DNA from: Clostridiales bacterium
Lineage (GTDB): Bacteria > Bacillota > Clostridia > Oscillospirales > Acutalibacteraceae
Length of the DNA: 15,538 nucleotides
Direction of reading: 5' to 3'
NCBI GenBank assembly: GCA_020860025.1
Contig: JAJBVC010000199.1
Span: forward strand, 1 to 15,538
Made by a program: the position numbers and the translations under genes. The notes under the pieces are model-generated. The model saw only the letters and a list, made by a program, of their open reading frames with translations, was not told the origin of the DNA and made no database searches. This document shows, piece after piece, positions 6,659 through 14,937 of this stretch (its first letter is position 1; every line of letters starts with the position of its first letter).

Positions 6659-7313
6659 ACTTATAAACAATAATATGAGCGGCGCTGTTTTCGATATGGA
6701 CGGGTTACTTATTGATACGGAACGTATTTCTATGACCGCATGGAAAAAAGCAGGAGAAATGCTGAATATTCCAAACGCTGATTCCATCGGCATCGAGTGT
6801 ATCGGTATGAACGGAGCATCTGTTAAAGCACTGTTAAAAGACCGGCTTAAAAGTGAGCAAGCCGTTCACAAATACCTTAGTCTTTGTACTGAAATTTACA
6901 ATGAAATTTTAAGCGACGGTATTCCCGTTAAAGCAGGTGCAAAAGAAATTCTTGAATATTTAAAATCAAACGGATTTGAAATTGCGCTCGCTACATCAAC
7001 AAGTTTTAAGCGTGCAACTGACAATATGCAAAAATGCGGCTTGATTTCCTTTTTTGACGAGATTGTCACGGGCGATTCTGTGTTAAAAGGAAAGCCCGAC
7101 CCTGAAATATATTTGACGGCTTGCAAGAAAATAAATAAAAAGCCAAATGAATGTTTTGCTTTTGAGGACTCCAAAAACGGAATTCTTTCCGCTGTCACAG
7201 CAGGCTGCAAAACCATTATGATTCCAGATTTATGGCAGGGAGATGAAAAAACGGATAAACTCCTTTTTGCAAAATGCGACACTCTTTTAAAAGCACTTGA
7301 AATAATTAGTTAA
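6648..7313 (+). CDS. HAD-superfamily hydrolase, beta-phosphoglucomutase/phosphatase-like (subfamily IA)
   Basis: 221 aa from the ATG at 6648, which overlaps the symporter stop by 11 nt; translational coupling is likely because no good SD is visible. The frame stays open upstream inside the symporter gene, but residues before MNNKL have no HAD homology. HAD motifs: FDMDGLLIDTE (Asp16 nucleophile, Asp18 acid/base), motif II LATSTS (114-119), motif III Lys149 in KGKPDP, motif IV FEDSKNG with Glu173 and Asp174 for Mg2+. The helical cap lies between motifs I and II. It may dephosphorylate a sugar phosphate or an inhibitory side product of the pathway, or act as a phosphomutase. Family is certain; substrate is not. 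Confidence 0.9.
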   Translation: MNNKLINNNMSGAVFDMDGLLIDTERISMTAWKKAGEMLNIPNADSIGIECIGMNGASVKALLKDRLKSEQAVHKYLSLCTEIYNEILSDGIPVKAGAKEILEYLKSNGFEIALATSTSFKRATDNMQKCGLISFFDEIVTGDSVLKGKPDPEIYLTACKKINKKPNECFAFEDSKNGILSAVTAGCKTIMIPDLWQGDEKTDKLLFAKCDTLLKALEIIS

Positions 7314-7345
7314 ATTAAAAAAGATTATATAGGGACAAAAAGTAA

Positions 7346-7373
7346 GGGCACTTGGTGAAATCACCAAGTGCCC
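7346..7373. terminator. Bidirectional terminator hairpin between HAD gene and nifJ
   Basis: GGGCACTTGGTG pairs perfectly with CACCAAGTGCCC around a 4-nt loop (12-bp stem). U-rich sequence follows on both strands: TATTATTG on plus, TTACTTTTTG on minus. It sits between two convergent genes and can serve both. Confidence 0.9.
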
Positions 7374-7398
7374 TATTATTGAATTTATTGCCTATTTA

Positions 7399-10300
7399 TT
7401 ATTCAGCGTCGGGAGCATAGTAATCAACAAGCTTTGCAAGCTTATTATACTTCTCGATAGAATTATCAGCTGCAATATTGAAGAGTTCATCCGCCTTACC
7501 GGGGAATGATCTCTTAAGAGCTGAATATCTTGTTTCACCCTCGATGAATTCGATATAGTCGGCTGTAGGAGCTTTACTGTCAAGAGTAAACGGATTCTTG
7601 CCCTCGGCTGCAAGTGCAGGATTAAAACGGAACAAATTCCAGTAGCCTGCTGCAACAGCCTTCTTCTGCTCTGTCTGGTTAAACGGCATCTTAATACCAT
7701 GGTTAATACAAGGAGCATAGCAGATAATGATTGAAGGTCCGTTATAAGCGGCTGCTTCTTGGAATGCCTTTAAGCACTGATTTGCATTAGCGCCCATAGC
7801 AACCTGAGCAACATATACGTAACCGTAGCTCATAGCAATTTGAGCAAGGTCTTTCTTCTTAACAACCTTACCTGACGCAGCAAACTTTGCAACAGCGCCT
7901 GTAGGAGTAGCCTTAGAAGCCTGACCGCCTGTGTTTGAATAAACCTCTGTATCAAATACTACAATATTAACATCTTCATTTGATGCGATAACGTGGTCAA
8001 GACCGCCGAAACCAATATCGTAAGCCCAACCGTCGCCGCCGAAGATGAACTGATATTTCTTAGCTGCATAGTCAGCATCCTTGAGGAAGTCTGCTGCAGC
8101 GTCTGCAGCCTCGCCGTCAAATGATTCAGCCTTGATTGCTTCGATAAGCGCATCTGCCGCTTCCGTATTTGTAGCAGCGTCATCATATGTATCGAGCCAA
8201 GCCTGAGCCTTGTCGGCAACTGAAGTATTAAGAAGCACCTGAGCATCCATAGCAAGTCTTTCACGAATTTGCTTTTGAGCAAGCATCATACCGTAACCGA
8301 ACTCTGCGTTATCCTCAAACAATGAATTTGACCAAGCGGGACCGTGACCGTTTTTGTCAACAGTATAAGGTGTTGACGGAGCAGAACCGCCCCAAATTGA
8401 CGAACAGCCTGTTGCGTTTGCGATATACATTCTGTCGCCGTAAAGCTGTGTTGCAAGCTTTGCATAAGGTGTTTCACCGCAGCCTGCGCAAGCACCTGAA
8501 AATTCAAGATAAGGCTTTCTGTACTGAACACCGATAGTGTTGTTAGCGAGAACTTCCGGCTTAGCCTCAACTTCACAAAGAGCATCATAAACAGGCTGTG
8601 ACTTCATCTGTGATGCGATAGGCTTCATAGTAAGTGACTTTGTAGGACATACGTTTGCACAAGAACCGCAGCCTGTACAGTCGAGTGTTGAAACGATAAG
8701 AGCATATTTGTACGGTGCTTTCTTGTGGTCAACCATAGGTGCGCCCTCAGGAGCCATTGCCGCTTCTTCAGCAGTAAGACATACAGGACGAATAACTGCG
8801 TGAGGACATACCATTGAACAAAGATTACACTGAGCGCACTTTGTAGGATCCCATTCCGGAACTGTGATTGCGATGCCTCTCTTTTCAAATGCGGCTGAAC
8901 CCTGAGGATATACACCGTCAGCACAGTCAACAAATGTTGAAACAGGAAGATCGTCACCGTGAAGTCTGCCGACAGGGTCGAGAATTTCCTTAACAAACTT
9001 TTTCATTTCGGGACGTTCTGTAGGAATAGTAAGCTCAACAGGCTCGTCAACAGCGTCTTTCCAAGACTCCGGAACATCAATCTTAACAAGTTCCTTTGAG
9101 CCTCTGTCAATACCCTCGCAGTTTGCGTTTACGATAGCCTCGCCCTTCTTTGAGAACTTCTTAACAACAGCTGCTTTCATAAGCTCAATAGCCTTGTCAA
9201 CAGGAAGAATATTTGAAATTGTAAAGAATGCTGACTGAAGAATTGTTGAAGCCCTACCAGGAAGTCCAACCTCCTCAGCAATCTTAATACCGTTAATTGT
9301 ATATAACCGAATATCATTTTCGGCAATGTATTTTTTCATCTTTGCAGGAAGCTCTTTGTCAAGCTCCTCAGGTGACCAAATACAGTTAAGAAGGAATGTA
9401 CCACCCGGTACAATATCCTGTACCATATCATACTTTGTTACGTATGAAGGATTATGACAAGCTACAAAGTTAGCCTTATTGATAAGATATGTTGATGTAA
9501 TCGGTGAAGAACCAAAACGAAGATGGGATACGGTAATACCGCCTGACTTCTTTGAATCATAGAAGAAATAGCCCTGGGCGTACATATCTGTATTATCACC
9601 GATAATCTTTATGGAATCCTTATTGGCGCCTACAGTACCGTCAGAACCGAGACCCCAGAACTTACATGAGGTTGTACCTGCAGGTGTTGTATCGGGACTT
9701 TCGGTTACGTCAAGTGAAAGGTCTGTAACATCATCATGAATTGAAAGAGTAAACTCTGTCTTAGGCTGAGGAGCTTTCATATTGTTGTAAACCGCAACAA
9801 TGTGAGCTGGAAGAGTATCCTTTGAACCAAGTCCGTAACGTCCGCCGTATACAGGAACGTCTGCAAACTTGCTGCCCTTGAGCGCTGCAACAATGTCAAG
9901 ATAAAGAGGTTCACCGAGTGAGCCCGGCTCTTTAGTTCTGTCAATAACGGAAATCGACTTAACCGTTTCAGGAATAACATCAAGCAAATGCTTAACCGAG
10001 AAAGGTCTGTAAAGATGAACTTTAATCATACCAACCTTTTCGCCACGAGCGTTAAGAAAATCAACTGTTTCCTGAATAGTGTCGCAAACGGAACCCATTG
10101 CAACGATAACACGCTCAGCATCCTCTGCGCCGTAATAATTGAAGAGCTTGTAATCTGTACCGAGCTTTTCATTTATTGTATTCATATACATCTCTGTTGT
10201 AGCAACAGCATCGCTATAATACTTATTACAAGCTTCACGGTGCTGGAAGAAAATATCGCTGTTTTCGGCAGAACCACGAAGAACAGGTCTTTCAGGATTT

Positions 10301-10923
10301 AATGCACGGGCACGGAAAGCCTGAACATCTTCCATATCAACCATTGATTTAAGATCATCATAATCCCAAATCTCAATCTTTTGGATTTCGTGTGAAGTAC
10401 GGAAACCGTCAAAGAAGTGAAGGAAAGGCACACGGCTCTTGAGTGTTGAAAGATGAGCTACGGCACCAAGGTCCATAACCTCCTGAACATTTGCGGAGCA
10501 AAGCATTGCATAACCTGTCTGACGGCAAGCCATAACGTCTGAATGGTCGCCGAAAATGTTAAGAGCGTGAGTTGAAACGCATCTTGCCGATACATGAATA
10601 ACAGACGGAATTAACTCACCTGCTATTTTGTACATATTCGGAATCATAAGAAGTAAGCCCTGAGACGCTGTATAGGTTGTTGTGAGCGCACCTGCTGACA
10701 ATGAACCGTGAACTGCACCTGCTGCACCTGCTTCGGATTCCATCTCTGCAACCTTTACGGTTTGACCAAAGATGTTTTTTACTCCTCTTGCTGCCATAGC
10801 GTCAGTTTCTTCAGCCATGTTTGATGAAGGAGTAATGGGATAAATTGCGGCAACTTCTGTGAACGCATAACTTACGTGCGCAGCGGCACTGTTACCGTCC
10901 ATAGTTTTCTTTTTTCTTGCCAT
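7399..10923 (-). CDS. nifJ: Pyruvate:ferredoxin (flavodoxin) oxidoreductase
   Basis: 1174 aa, full length for the single-chain homodimeric enzyme. It oxidises pyruvate with CoA to acetyl-CoA and CO2, reducing ferredoxin in the cytosol. N-terminal pyrimidine-binding domain with YPITPSS (28-34). Two ferredoxin-type [4Fe-4S] clusters: Cys696, 699, 702, 706 and Cys749, 752, 755, 759. Ligands of the cluster near TPP: Cys812, 815, 840 and 1072, matching the spacing of the Desulfovibrio africanus enzyme closely. TPP/Mg2+ motif GDGWAYDIG (963-971) followed by YSNTGGQ. The start ATG has AGGAGG at 10932-10937. The gene is monocistronic by layout: own promoter upstream, strong terminator downstream. Nothing is missing or unusual; it is a core enzyme of anaerobic fermentation. 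Confidence 0.98.
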   Translation of the reverse strand: MARKKKTMDGNSAAAHVSYAFTEVAAIYPITPSSNMAEETDAMAARGVKNIFGQTVKVAEMESEAGAAGAVHGSLSAGALTTTYTASQGLLLMIPNMYKIAGELIPSVIHVSARCVSTHALNIFGDHSDVMACRQTGYAMLCSANVQEVMDLGAVAHLSTLKSRVPFLHFFDGFRTSHEIQKIEIWDYDDLKSMVDMEDVQAFRARALNPERPVLRGSAENSDIFFQHREACNKYYSDAVATTEMYMNTINEKLGTDYKLFNYYGAEDAERVIVAMGSVCDTIQETVDFLNARGEKVGMIKVHLYRPFSVKHLLDVIPETVKSISVIDRTKEPGSLGEPLYLDIVAALKGSKFADVPVYGGRYGLGSKDTLPAHIVAVYNNMKAPQPKTEFTLSIHDDVTDLSLDVTESPDTTPAGTTSCKFWGLGSDGTVGANKDSIKIIGDNTDMYAQGYFFYDSKKSGGITVSHLRFGSSPITSTYLINKANFVACHNPSYVTKYDMVQDIVPGGTFLLNCIWSPEELDKELPAKMKKYIAENDIRLYTINGIKIAEEVGLPGRASTILQSAFFTISNILPVDKAIELMKAAVVKKFSKKGEAIVNANCEGIDRGSKELVKIDVPESWKDAVDEPVELTIPTERPEMKKFVKEILDPVGRLHGDDLPVSTFVDCADGVYPQGSAAFEKRGIAITVPEWDPTKCAQCNLCSMVCPHAVIRPVCLTAEEAAMAPEGAPMVDHKKAPYKYALIVSTLDCTGCGSCANVCPTKSLTMKPIASQMKSQPVYDALCEVEAKPEVLANNTIGVQYRKPYLEFSGACAGCGETPYAKLATQLYGDRMYIANATGCSSIWGGSAPSTPYTVDKNGHGPAWSNSLFEDNAEFGYGMMLAQKQIRERLAMDAQVLLNTSVADKAQAWLDTYDDAATNTEAADALIEAIKAESFDGEAADAAADFLKDADYAAKKYQFIFGGDGWAYDIGFGGLDHVIASNEDVNIVVFDTEVYSNTGGQASKATPTGAVAKFAASGKVVKKKDLAQIAMSYGYVYVAQVAMGANANQCLKAFQEAAAYNGPSIIICYAPCINHGIKMPFNQTEQKKAVAAGYWNLFRFNPALAAEGKNPFTLDSKAPTADYIEFIEGETRYSALKRSFPGKADELFNIAADNSIEKYNKLAKLVDYYAPDAE

Positions 10924-10999
10924 TGGAACATCCTCCTAAAGTTAATATAAAATTAAATGTTATTTATTTTTTAAGGAATAAACTCCTTAAACCTTGTTA

Positions 11000-11028
11000 A
11001 TTATAGCACGCACTTATCACAAATTCAA
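11000..11028 (-). promoter_or_regulatory. Sigma-A promoter of nifJ
   Basis: Minus strand: -35 TTGAAT (11028-11023), 17-nt spacer and a perfect -10 TATAAT (11005-11000). The leader is about 70 nt and contains a small inverted repeat TTAAGGA/TCCTTAA (10971-10990) whose role is unknown. Confidence 0.75.
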
Positions 11029-11040
11029 CAATAAATTATT

Positions 11041-11067
11041 AAAAGGTTGAGAAAATCATATCCTTTT
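11041..11067 (-). terminator. Weak terminator candidate after the lipoprotein gene
   Basis: AAAAGG/CCTTTT, 6-bp stem with 15-nt loop, followed on the minus strand by AATAATTTATT. The stem is short and AT-rich, and it lies just upstream of the nifJ -35 box. Confidence 0.3.
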
Positions 11068-11090
11068 TATGTGAATTTGTCCAAAATTTA

Positions 11091-11882
11091 TCAATCTAAA
11101 TCGTCGCCCTCAAGAATTTCGATTCCCGTAACAGGAGAAATTGTGCCTACTGCATCGTCCTCACCGGCAGGAATTGTACAGGTATTATTTTTAAGGCTTA
11201 AACCGTCTATTGTTACTTTAACCTGAACCTTACCTTTAAGTTTTCCGAGTTCGACTGTTTCGGTATTTACGCCGTTAAGAACTACCGTTATCGGGTCAAG
11301 TTCTGTCCAGTCGCTCCATTTTGAACTGTCGTAAACTCTGTATGATACAGTCATGGTGGATTCGGTACCGCCGTAGCTTGGCAGTTCAATTACTACTGAA
11401 ACCTTGCGCTTTTTTGATTTTGTTGCAGCTTCGGTGGTAGTTGTTGTGGTCGTTGCTTTTTTAGTAGTAGTCTTTTTTGTTGTTGCTTTTTTTGTAGTTG
11501 TAGTCTTTGAAGAATCAGAACCGCTTTTAGTTGTGGATTTTTTTGTGGTTGTAGTTTTTGCGGTCGTTTCGGAATCCTGACTTGCGGTCGTACTACCTGA
11601 CGAAGCGTTTGAAGTTTCATCACTGCCGTCGGACGACGCTACAGTAATATCGTCTTCGTTAGTTGAATCGGCGTCAACAGCGGTAGTTTGAGTTTCGCCG
11701 TCAGCGTCTGTTACAAGTACAGTAACAGCCTCTCCGTTTTCATCCGTAACAGCTTCGCCGTTTTCGTCGGTAACAGTTTCCGTAACAACTACATCAACAT
11801 ATTCGGTTGATGAACACGCAACAAAAGTAAACGCTATTACAATGATTGAAATTAAAATTATAAATGCTTTATTTGTTTTCAT
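11091..11882 (-). CDS. Putative lipoprotein with Thr/Lys-rich linker, unknown function
   Basis: 263 aa from the ATG at 11882, chosen because AGGAGG (11892-11897) precedes it by 9 nt and it begins a type II signal peptide: MKTNK, a hydrophobic stretch, and lipobox FVAC with Cys23 as lipidation site. The open frame continues upstream into nadE, but that extension has no SD and would bury the signal. After the lipobox come tandem VTDENGEA units (37-52), a Ser/Asp/Thr segment, then a low-complexity linker of Thr and Lys with seven consecutive Thr near 144-150. Residues 160-263 look like a beta-rich domain (SVVIELPSYGG, YRVYDSSKWSDW). Expected place: anchored outside the membrane, with the domain held through the wall by the linker. 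It is the last gene after nadE. I do not recognise the C-terminal domain. Confidence 0.8.
   Translation of the reverse strand: MKTNKAFIILISIIVIAFTFVACSSTEYVDVVVTETVTDENGEAVTDENGEAVTVLVTDADGETQTTAVDADSTNEDDITVASSDGSDETSNASSGSTTASQDSETTAKTTTTKKSTTKSGSDSSKTTTTKKATTKKTTTKKATTTTTTTEAATKSKKRKVSVVIELPSYGGTESTMTVSYRVYDSSKWSDWTELDPITVVLNGVNTETVELGKLKGKVQVKVTIDGLSLKNNTCTIPAGEDDAVGTISPVTGIEILEGDDLD
11727..11774 (-). repeat. Two tandem 24-bp units encoding VTDENGEA twice
   Basis: Adjacent imperfect 24-bp units within the lipoprotein gene give identical octapeptides at residues 37-44 and 45-52. A third degenerate unit (VTDADGET) follows at 57-64. This suggests in-frame repeat expansion. Confidence 0.8.
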
Positions 11883-11895
11883 AATGTTTTTCCTC

Positions 11896-13791
11896 CTAAA
11901 TAAACGCATTAAATGACGCATCGCTTGGCATTCGCCAGTCGCCACGTGGGCTTAACGAAACTGAGCCGACCTTTGGTGAATCGGGAATACAAGAACGCTT
12001 AAACTGACTTATAAAAAATCTTTTGAAAAATACTTCAAGCCATTTTTTAATTGTTTTTGAATCATATTTCCCGTCAAAAGCCTTTTGAGCGAGCAATAAT
12101 ATTTTTTCTTTTGTAAAACCGAATCTGACAAAATTATAAAGGAAAAAGTCGTGCAGCTCATAAGGGCCTATATTGTCCTCTGTTTTCTGTGCAATCTTTC
12201 CGTTATCGTCAGGCGGTAAAAGTTCGGGAGAAACAGGAGTATCAAGCACGTCAAAAAGTATTTTTGCCGTTTCATTATCACTGTTATTCGCCACATACTC
12301 AACAAGATACCTGACAAGCGTTTTCGGCACCGACGCATTTACTCCGTACATCGACATATGGTCGCCATTATATGTGCACCAGCCCATAGCAAGCTCGCTT
12401 AAATCACCTGTTCCGACAAGCAGCTTGCCGTGCTTGTTAGCCATATCAAAGAGAATTTGTGTTCGCTCTCTCGCCTGAGTATTTTCATAGGTAATATCCT
12501 TTATGCTCTCATCGTGCTCAATATCCTTCATATGCTGTTCACAAGCATTTTTAATGCTTATTTCCTTAACGGTTACGCCGAGTGACTTCATAAGGTCAAC
12601 CGCATTTTGATACGTTCTGTCAGTTGTACCGAAGCCGGGCATAGTTATACCCAATATATCGTTGTTCTTTTTGCCTAAAAGCTTCATAGCCTCGACTGAA
12701 ACGAGCAGTGCGAGAGTTGAGTCAAGTCCGCCCGAAATTCCTATTACAACACCCGTTGAGCCAACGTGTTCGATTCTTTTTGCAAGACCCGCAGCCTGAA
12801 TATTAAATATTTCTTCACAACGTTCACGCCGCTTTTCATCATCGAAAGGTACGAACGGATGAGCGTCTACAAAGCGATATTTTAAATCGTTACTTTCATT
12901 TGATAATAATATTTTCTTAACTTCAATTTCATCGGATAAATTCTCAAACGACATATTGCTCTGCCTTTGAGAGTTTAATTTTTGAACGTCAATATCGCCT
13001 GCCGTAATTACATTTTCACGTAAGAAGCGTTTGCCCTTTGCAATAACAGCACCGTTTTCGGCAACAAAGGTTGCGCCGCTGAAAACCAAATCGGTTGTAC
13101 TTTCGCATACCGAAGCGCCGGCATAAACATAACCGCAAACACATCTTGCACTCTGATTTAAAATTAAATCCTGCCTGTACTGCGCTTTTGATACGTATTC
13201 ATCGCTTGCGGATAGATTTGCAATAATATTTGCACCTTGACACGTAAGCGTACTGCTCGGCGGATTCGCAACCCATAAATCCTCGCAAAGCTCAATGCCT
13301 AAAACGGCACCGCCGCCAAGGTCAAAAAGCTGACTGCCTATAGACGTTTCAAACCCTGCAAACTTAATATTCCTACAAGTTTTAAACTGAGTGCCGCTTG
13401 CAAACCATCTTTTTTCATAAAATTCATTATAATTTGCAATATGAGTTTTAGGAACGATCCCCTTTACTTCGCCGTCAAAAATAACTACAGCACAGTTATA
13501 CAAGCTGTTGTAATAAGCAACAGGAGCACCGACAATAATAACAATATTTTTACCTTTTGTATATTTCGAAATATCGGCAACAGTATTTTCAGCTTTATCC
13601 TGAAGCGCCTTTGTAAAAAACAAATCAGCGCAGGTATAGCCTGTTACTGAAAGCTCGGGAGTGACAAGTATTTTTACATTTTCCTCAAGAGCTGCGTCAA
13701 TCGCCTTTTTAATTTCCTCTTTGTTATATTCGGGATCGGCAACCTTTAATTTAAGCGAAACTGCCGCAGCCCTAACAAATCCATAATACAT
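11896..13791 (-). CDS. nadE: Glutamine-dependent NAD+ synthetase
   Basis: 631 aa from the ATG at 13791, preceded by AAGGTGG with 5-nt spacing; an in-frame GTG at 13800 overlaps that SD and is less likely. N-terminal nitrilase-type glutaminase domain with catalytic Glu46 (TPELS), Lys115 (VPKTH) and Cys169 (ELCEDLW). C-terminal ATP-pyrophosphatase domain with the P-loop SGGLDS (353-358), followed by GTGDLSELAMGWCTYNGD. It amidates deamido-NAD+ using ammonia channelled from glutamine, the last step of NAD synthesis. Length is normal for the two-domain type. Its TAG stop overlaps the SD of the lipoprotein gene, so those two are translationally linked. It follows the epimerase-like gene by 44 nt. 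Confidence 0.97.
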   Translation of the reverse strand: MYYGFVRAAAVSLKLKVADPEYNKEEIKKAIDAALEENVKILVTPELSVTGYTCADLFFTKALQDKAENTVADISKYTKGKNIVIIVGAPVAYYNSLYNCAVVIFDGEVKGIVPKTHIANYNEFYEKRWFASGTQFKTCRNIKFAGFETSIGSQLFDLGGGAVLGIELCEDLWVANPPSSTLTCQGANIIANLSASDEYVSKAQYRQDLILNQSARCVCGYVYAGASVCESTTDLVFSGATFVAENGAVIAKGKRFLRENVITAGDIDVQKLNSQRQSNMSFENLSDEIEVKKILLSNESNDLKYRFVDAHPFVPFDDEKRRERCEEIFNIQAAGLAKRIEHVGSTGVVIGISGGLDSTLALLVSVEAMKLLGKKNNDILGITMPGFGTTDRTYQNAVDLMKSLGVTVKEISIKNACEQHMKDIEHDESIKDITYENTQARERTQILFDMANKHGKLLVGTGDLSELAMGWCTYNGDHMSMYGVNASVPKTLVRYLVEYVANNSDNETAKILFDVLDTPVSPELLPPDDNGKIAQKTEDNIGPYELHDFFLYNFVRFGFTKEKILLLAQKAFDGKYDSKTIKKWLEVFFKRFFISQFKRSCIPDSPKVGSVSLSPRGDWRMPSDASFNAFI

Positions 13792-13809
13792 TAAATCCAC
13801 CTTTTTAAT

Positions 13810-13832
13810 TTTATCAAAATTATATTGATAAA
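13810..13832 (-). other. AT-rich intercistronic palindrome before nadE
   Basis: TTTATCAA/TTGATAAA, perfect 8-bp arms with a 7-nt centre, filling most of the 44-nt gap between the epimerase-like gene and nadE. It could be a weak mRNA hairpin or a protein site. There is no U-tract typical of a terminator. Confidence 0.45.
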
Positions 13833-13835
13833 CTG

Positions 13836-14720
13836 TTAAATCATTGTGATTTTATATTTAAATGAGGCTGTTTCGTTTGGAGAAAGTATAGTCATACCTC
13901 TTTTATGCTCCAATAAATTATCCTCATCCGAACAGCTTGAAATACCTGTCCACGGCTCAAGCGCAACGAACGGCGCACCACCTACCGCCGACCAAATCAA
14001 AAGATTGTTCATATCCTGAAATTCTACACGAATACCCTTGCCTTTTTTGCCGAGCATTGTCACACTTTTTGAAACGCAGTTTTCAAAAATCAAAGCGTCA
14101 TTTTCTTCAAAAAGACTGTGATTTAAGCAAAGCGTATCGCTGCCGTGCATAACATCATATTTTTTATCAACATCAACCAAACCTGACTGATGATCGGGAC
14201 GCAAGCACGCTTTTTCAATCGGTTTATCAAAAATTATTTTATAGTCCTCAAATTCTTCATCGTCGTCAATCGGGCAGTTAAACGCAGGATGACCGCCTAT
14301 AACAAACGGCATTTGACAATCGCCGATATTTGTGACATTATATTCTGTAGTAACAGTATCACCGACAACAGTATACTTTATTTTAAGCTCATAATCAAAC
14401 GGGTATGCACTTTTTGTTGAATCACTGCTTTTTTGAATAAATGTAACGCTGTTCTTGTATTGTTCAAAAACTTCAAACTTATTTATTCTTGCAACACCAT
14501 GACGTTTCATAACACATTCACGTCCGAAAGCCGTAGCCCTGCCGTCAGGCAAAACGCCGACTATAGGAAAGCACACAGGCGCCTGACCTGCCCAATATTT
14601 TGAATCACCCTGCCAAAGATATTCATAGCCTGATTTTTTAAGAGAGTTAAGCTGAGCACCGTCAAGTCCTAAAATCACACAGCTGTCGGCGGATGTAATT
14701 TTAATTTGCATTTTATTCAC
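13836..14720 (-). CDS. Aldose 1-epimerase-like protein (LacX type)
   Basis: 294 aa if started at the GTG at 14720, which has AAAGG (14726-14730) at 5-nt spacing. ATG at 14711 (MQIKI) is an alternative giving 291 aa, with a poorer 14-nt spacing. The galactose-mutarotase-like beta-sandwich is recognisable by FPIVGVLPDG (51-60), RHGVAR with His74, GGHPAFNCP with His144, and LEPWTG with Glu255 as likely catalytic base. LacX-type relatives are linked to sugar or sugar-phosphate anomer interconversion. It is the first gene of the leftward operon with nadE and the lipoprotein; no functional link to NAD synthesis is evident. Confidence 0.88.
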   Translation of the reverse strand: MNKMQIKITSADSCVILGLDGAQLNSLKKSGYEYLWQGDSKYWAGQAPVCFPIVGVLPDGRATAFGRECVMKRHGVARINKFEVFEQYKNSVTFIQKSSDSTKSAYPFDYELKIKYTVVGDTVTTEYNVTNIGDCQMPFVIGGHPAFNCPIDDDEEFEDYKIIFDKPIEKACLRPDHQSGLVDVDKKYDVMHGSDTLCLNHSLFEENDALIFENCVSKSVTMLGKKGKGIRVEFQDMNNLLIWSAVGGAPFVALEPWTGISSCSDEDNLLEHKRGMTILSPNETASFKYKITMI

Positions 14721-14732
14721 TGTAACCTTTCA

Positions 14733-14770
14733 GACTGCAATATTTAATTTTCATTATCGCCTTTGCAGTC
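14733..14770 (-). other. Leader hairpin directly upstream of the epimerase-like gene SD
   Basis: GACTGCAA (14733-14740) pairs with TTGCAGTC (14763-14770), 8 bp with a 22-nt loop, ending 3 nt from the SD. A second small inverted repeat GTGATT/AATCAC lies at 14785-14804. Both are in the predicted leader of the operon that contains nadE. I see no match to a riboswitch class I know. Confidence 0.5.
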
Positions 14771-14818
14771 AAAAAGACGAAACGGTGATTTTTACACTAA
14801 TCACTACATTCAAAGTTT

Positions 14819-14847
14819 ATTATAACTTATATAAACATTTAATGCAA
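14819..14847 (-). promoter_or_regulatory. Promoter of the epimerase-nadE-lipoprotein operon
   Basis: Minus strand: TTGCAT (14847-14842), 17-nt spacer and perfect TATAAT (14824-14819). The -35 is weak. The predicted leader is about 90 nt. Confidence 0.6.
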
Positions 14848-14849
14848 TA

Positions 14850-14878
14850 TTGAAAATCTATTTAATATAGGTTACAAT
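14850..14878 (+). promoter_or_regulatory. Promoter of the acidic-protein gene
   Basis: TTGAAA (14850-14855), 17-nt spacer and TACAAT (14873-14878), each one base off consensus. It starts only 3 bp from the divergent promoter's -35 box, so the two promoters are back to back. Confidence 0.7.
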
Positions 14879-14937
14879 ATGATAAAGACATCGACCTGTT
14901 AATTAAATTTTAACCGTCAAAATCAAGGAGGATAATT

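Noticed and set aside
7399..10923. PFOR as part of an unusual fusion
   Set aside because: Domain order, cluster cysteines and length match the standard homodimeric enzyme.
11430..11580. CRISPR-like or satellite repeat suggested by repeated TTTTTTGT/GTAGT blocks
   Set aside because: It is codon-level repetition from the Thr/Lys-rich linker of the lipoprotein, with no spacers or constant repeat length.
14721..14820. Riboswitch upstream of the operon containing nadE
   Set aside because: Two simple hairpins are present, but I see no conserved core of a known NAD-related or other riboswitch, and the first gene is not an NAD gene.
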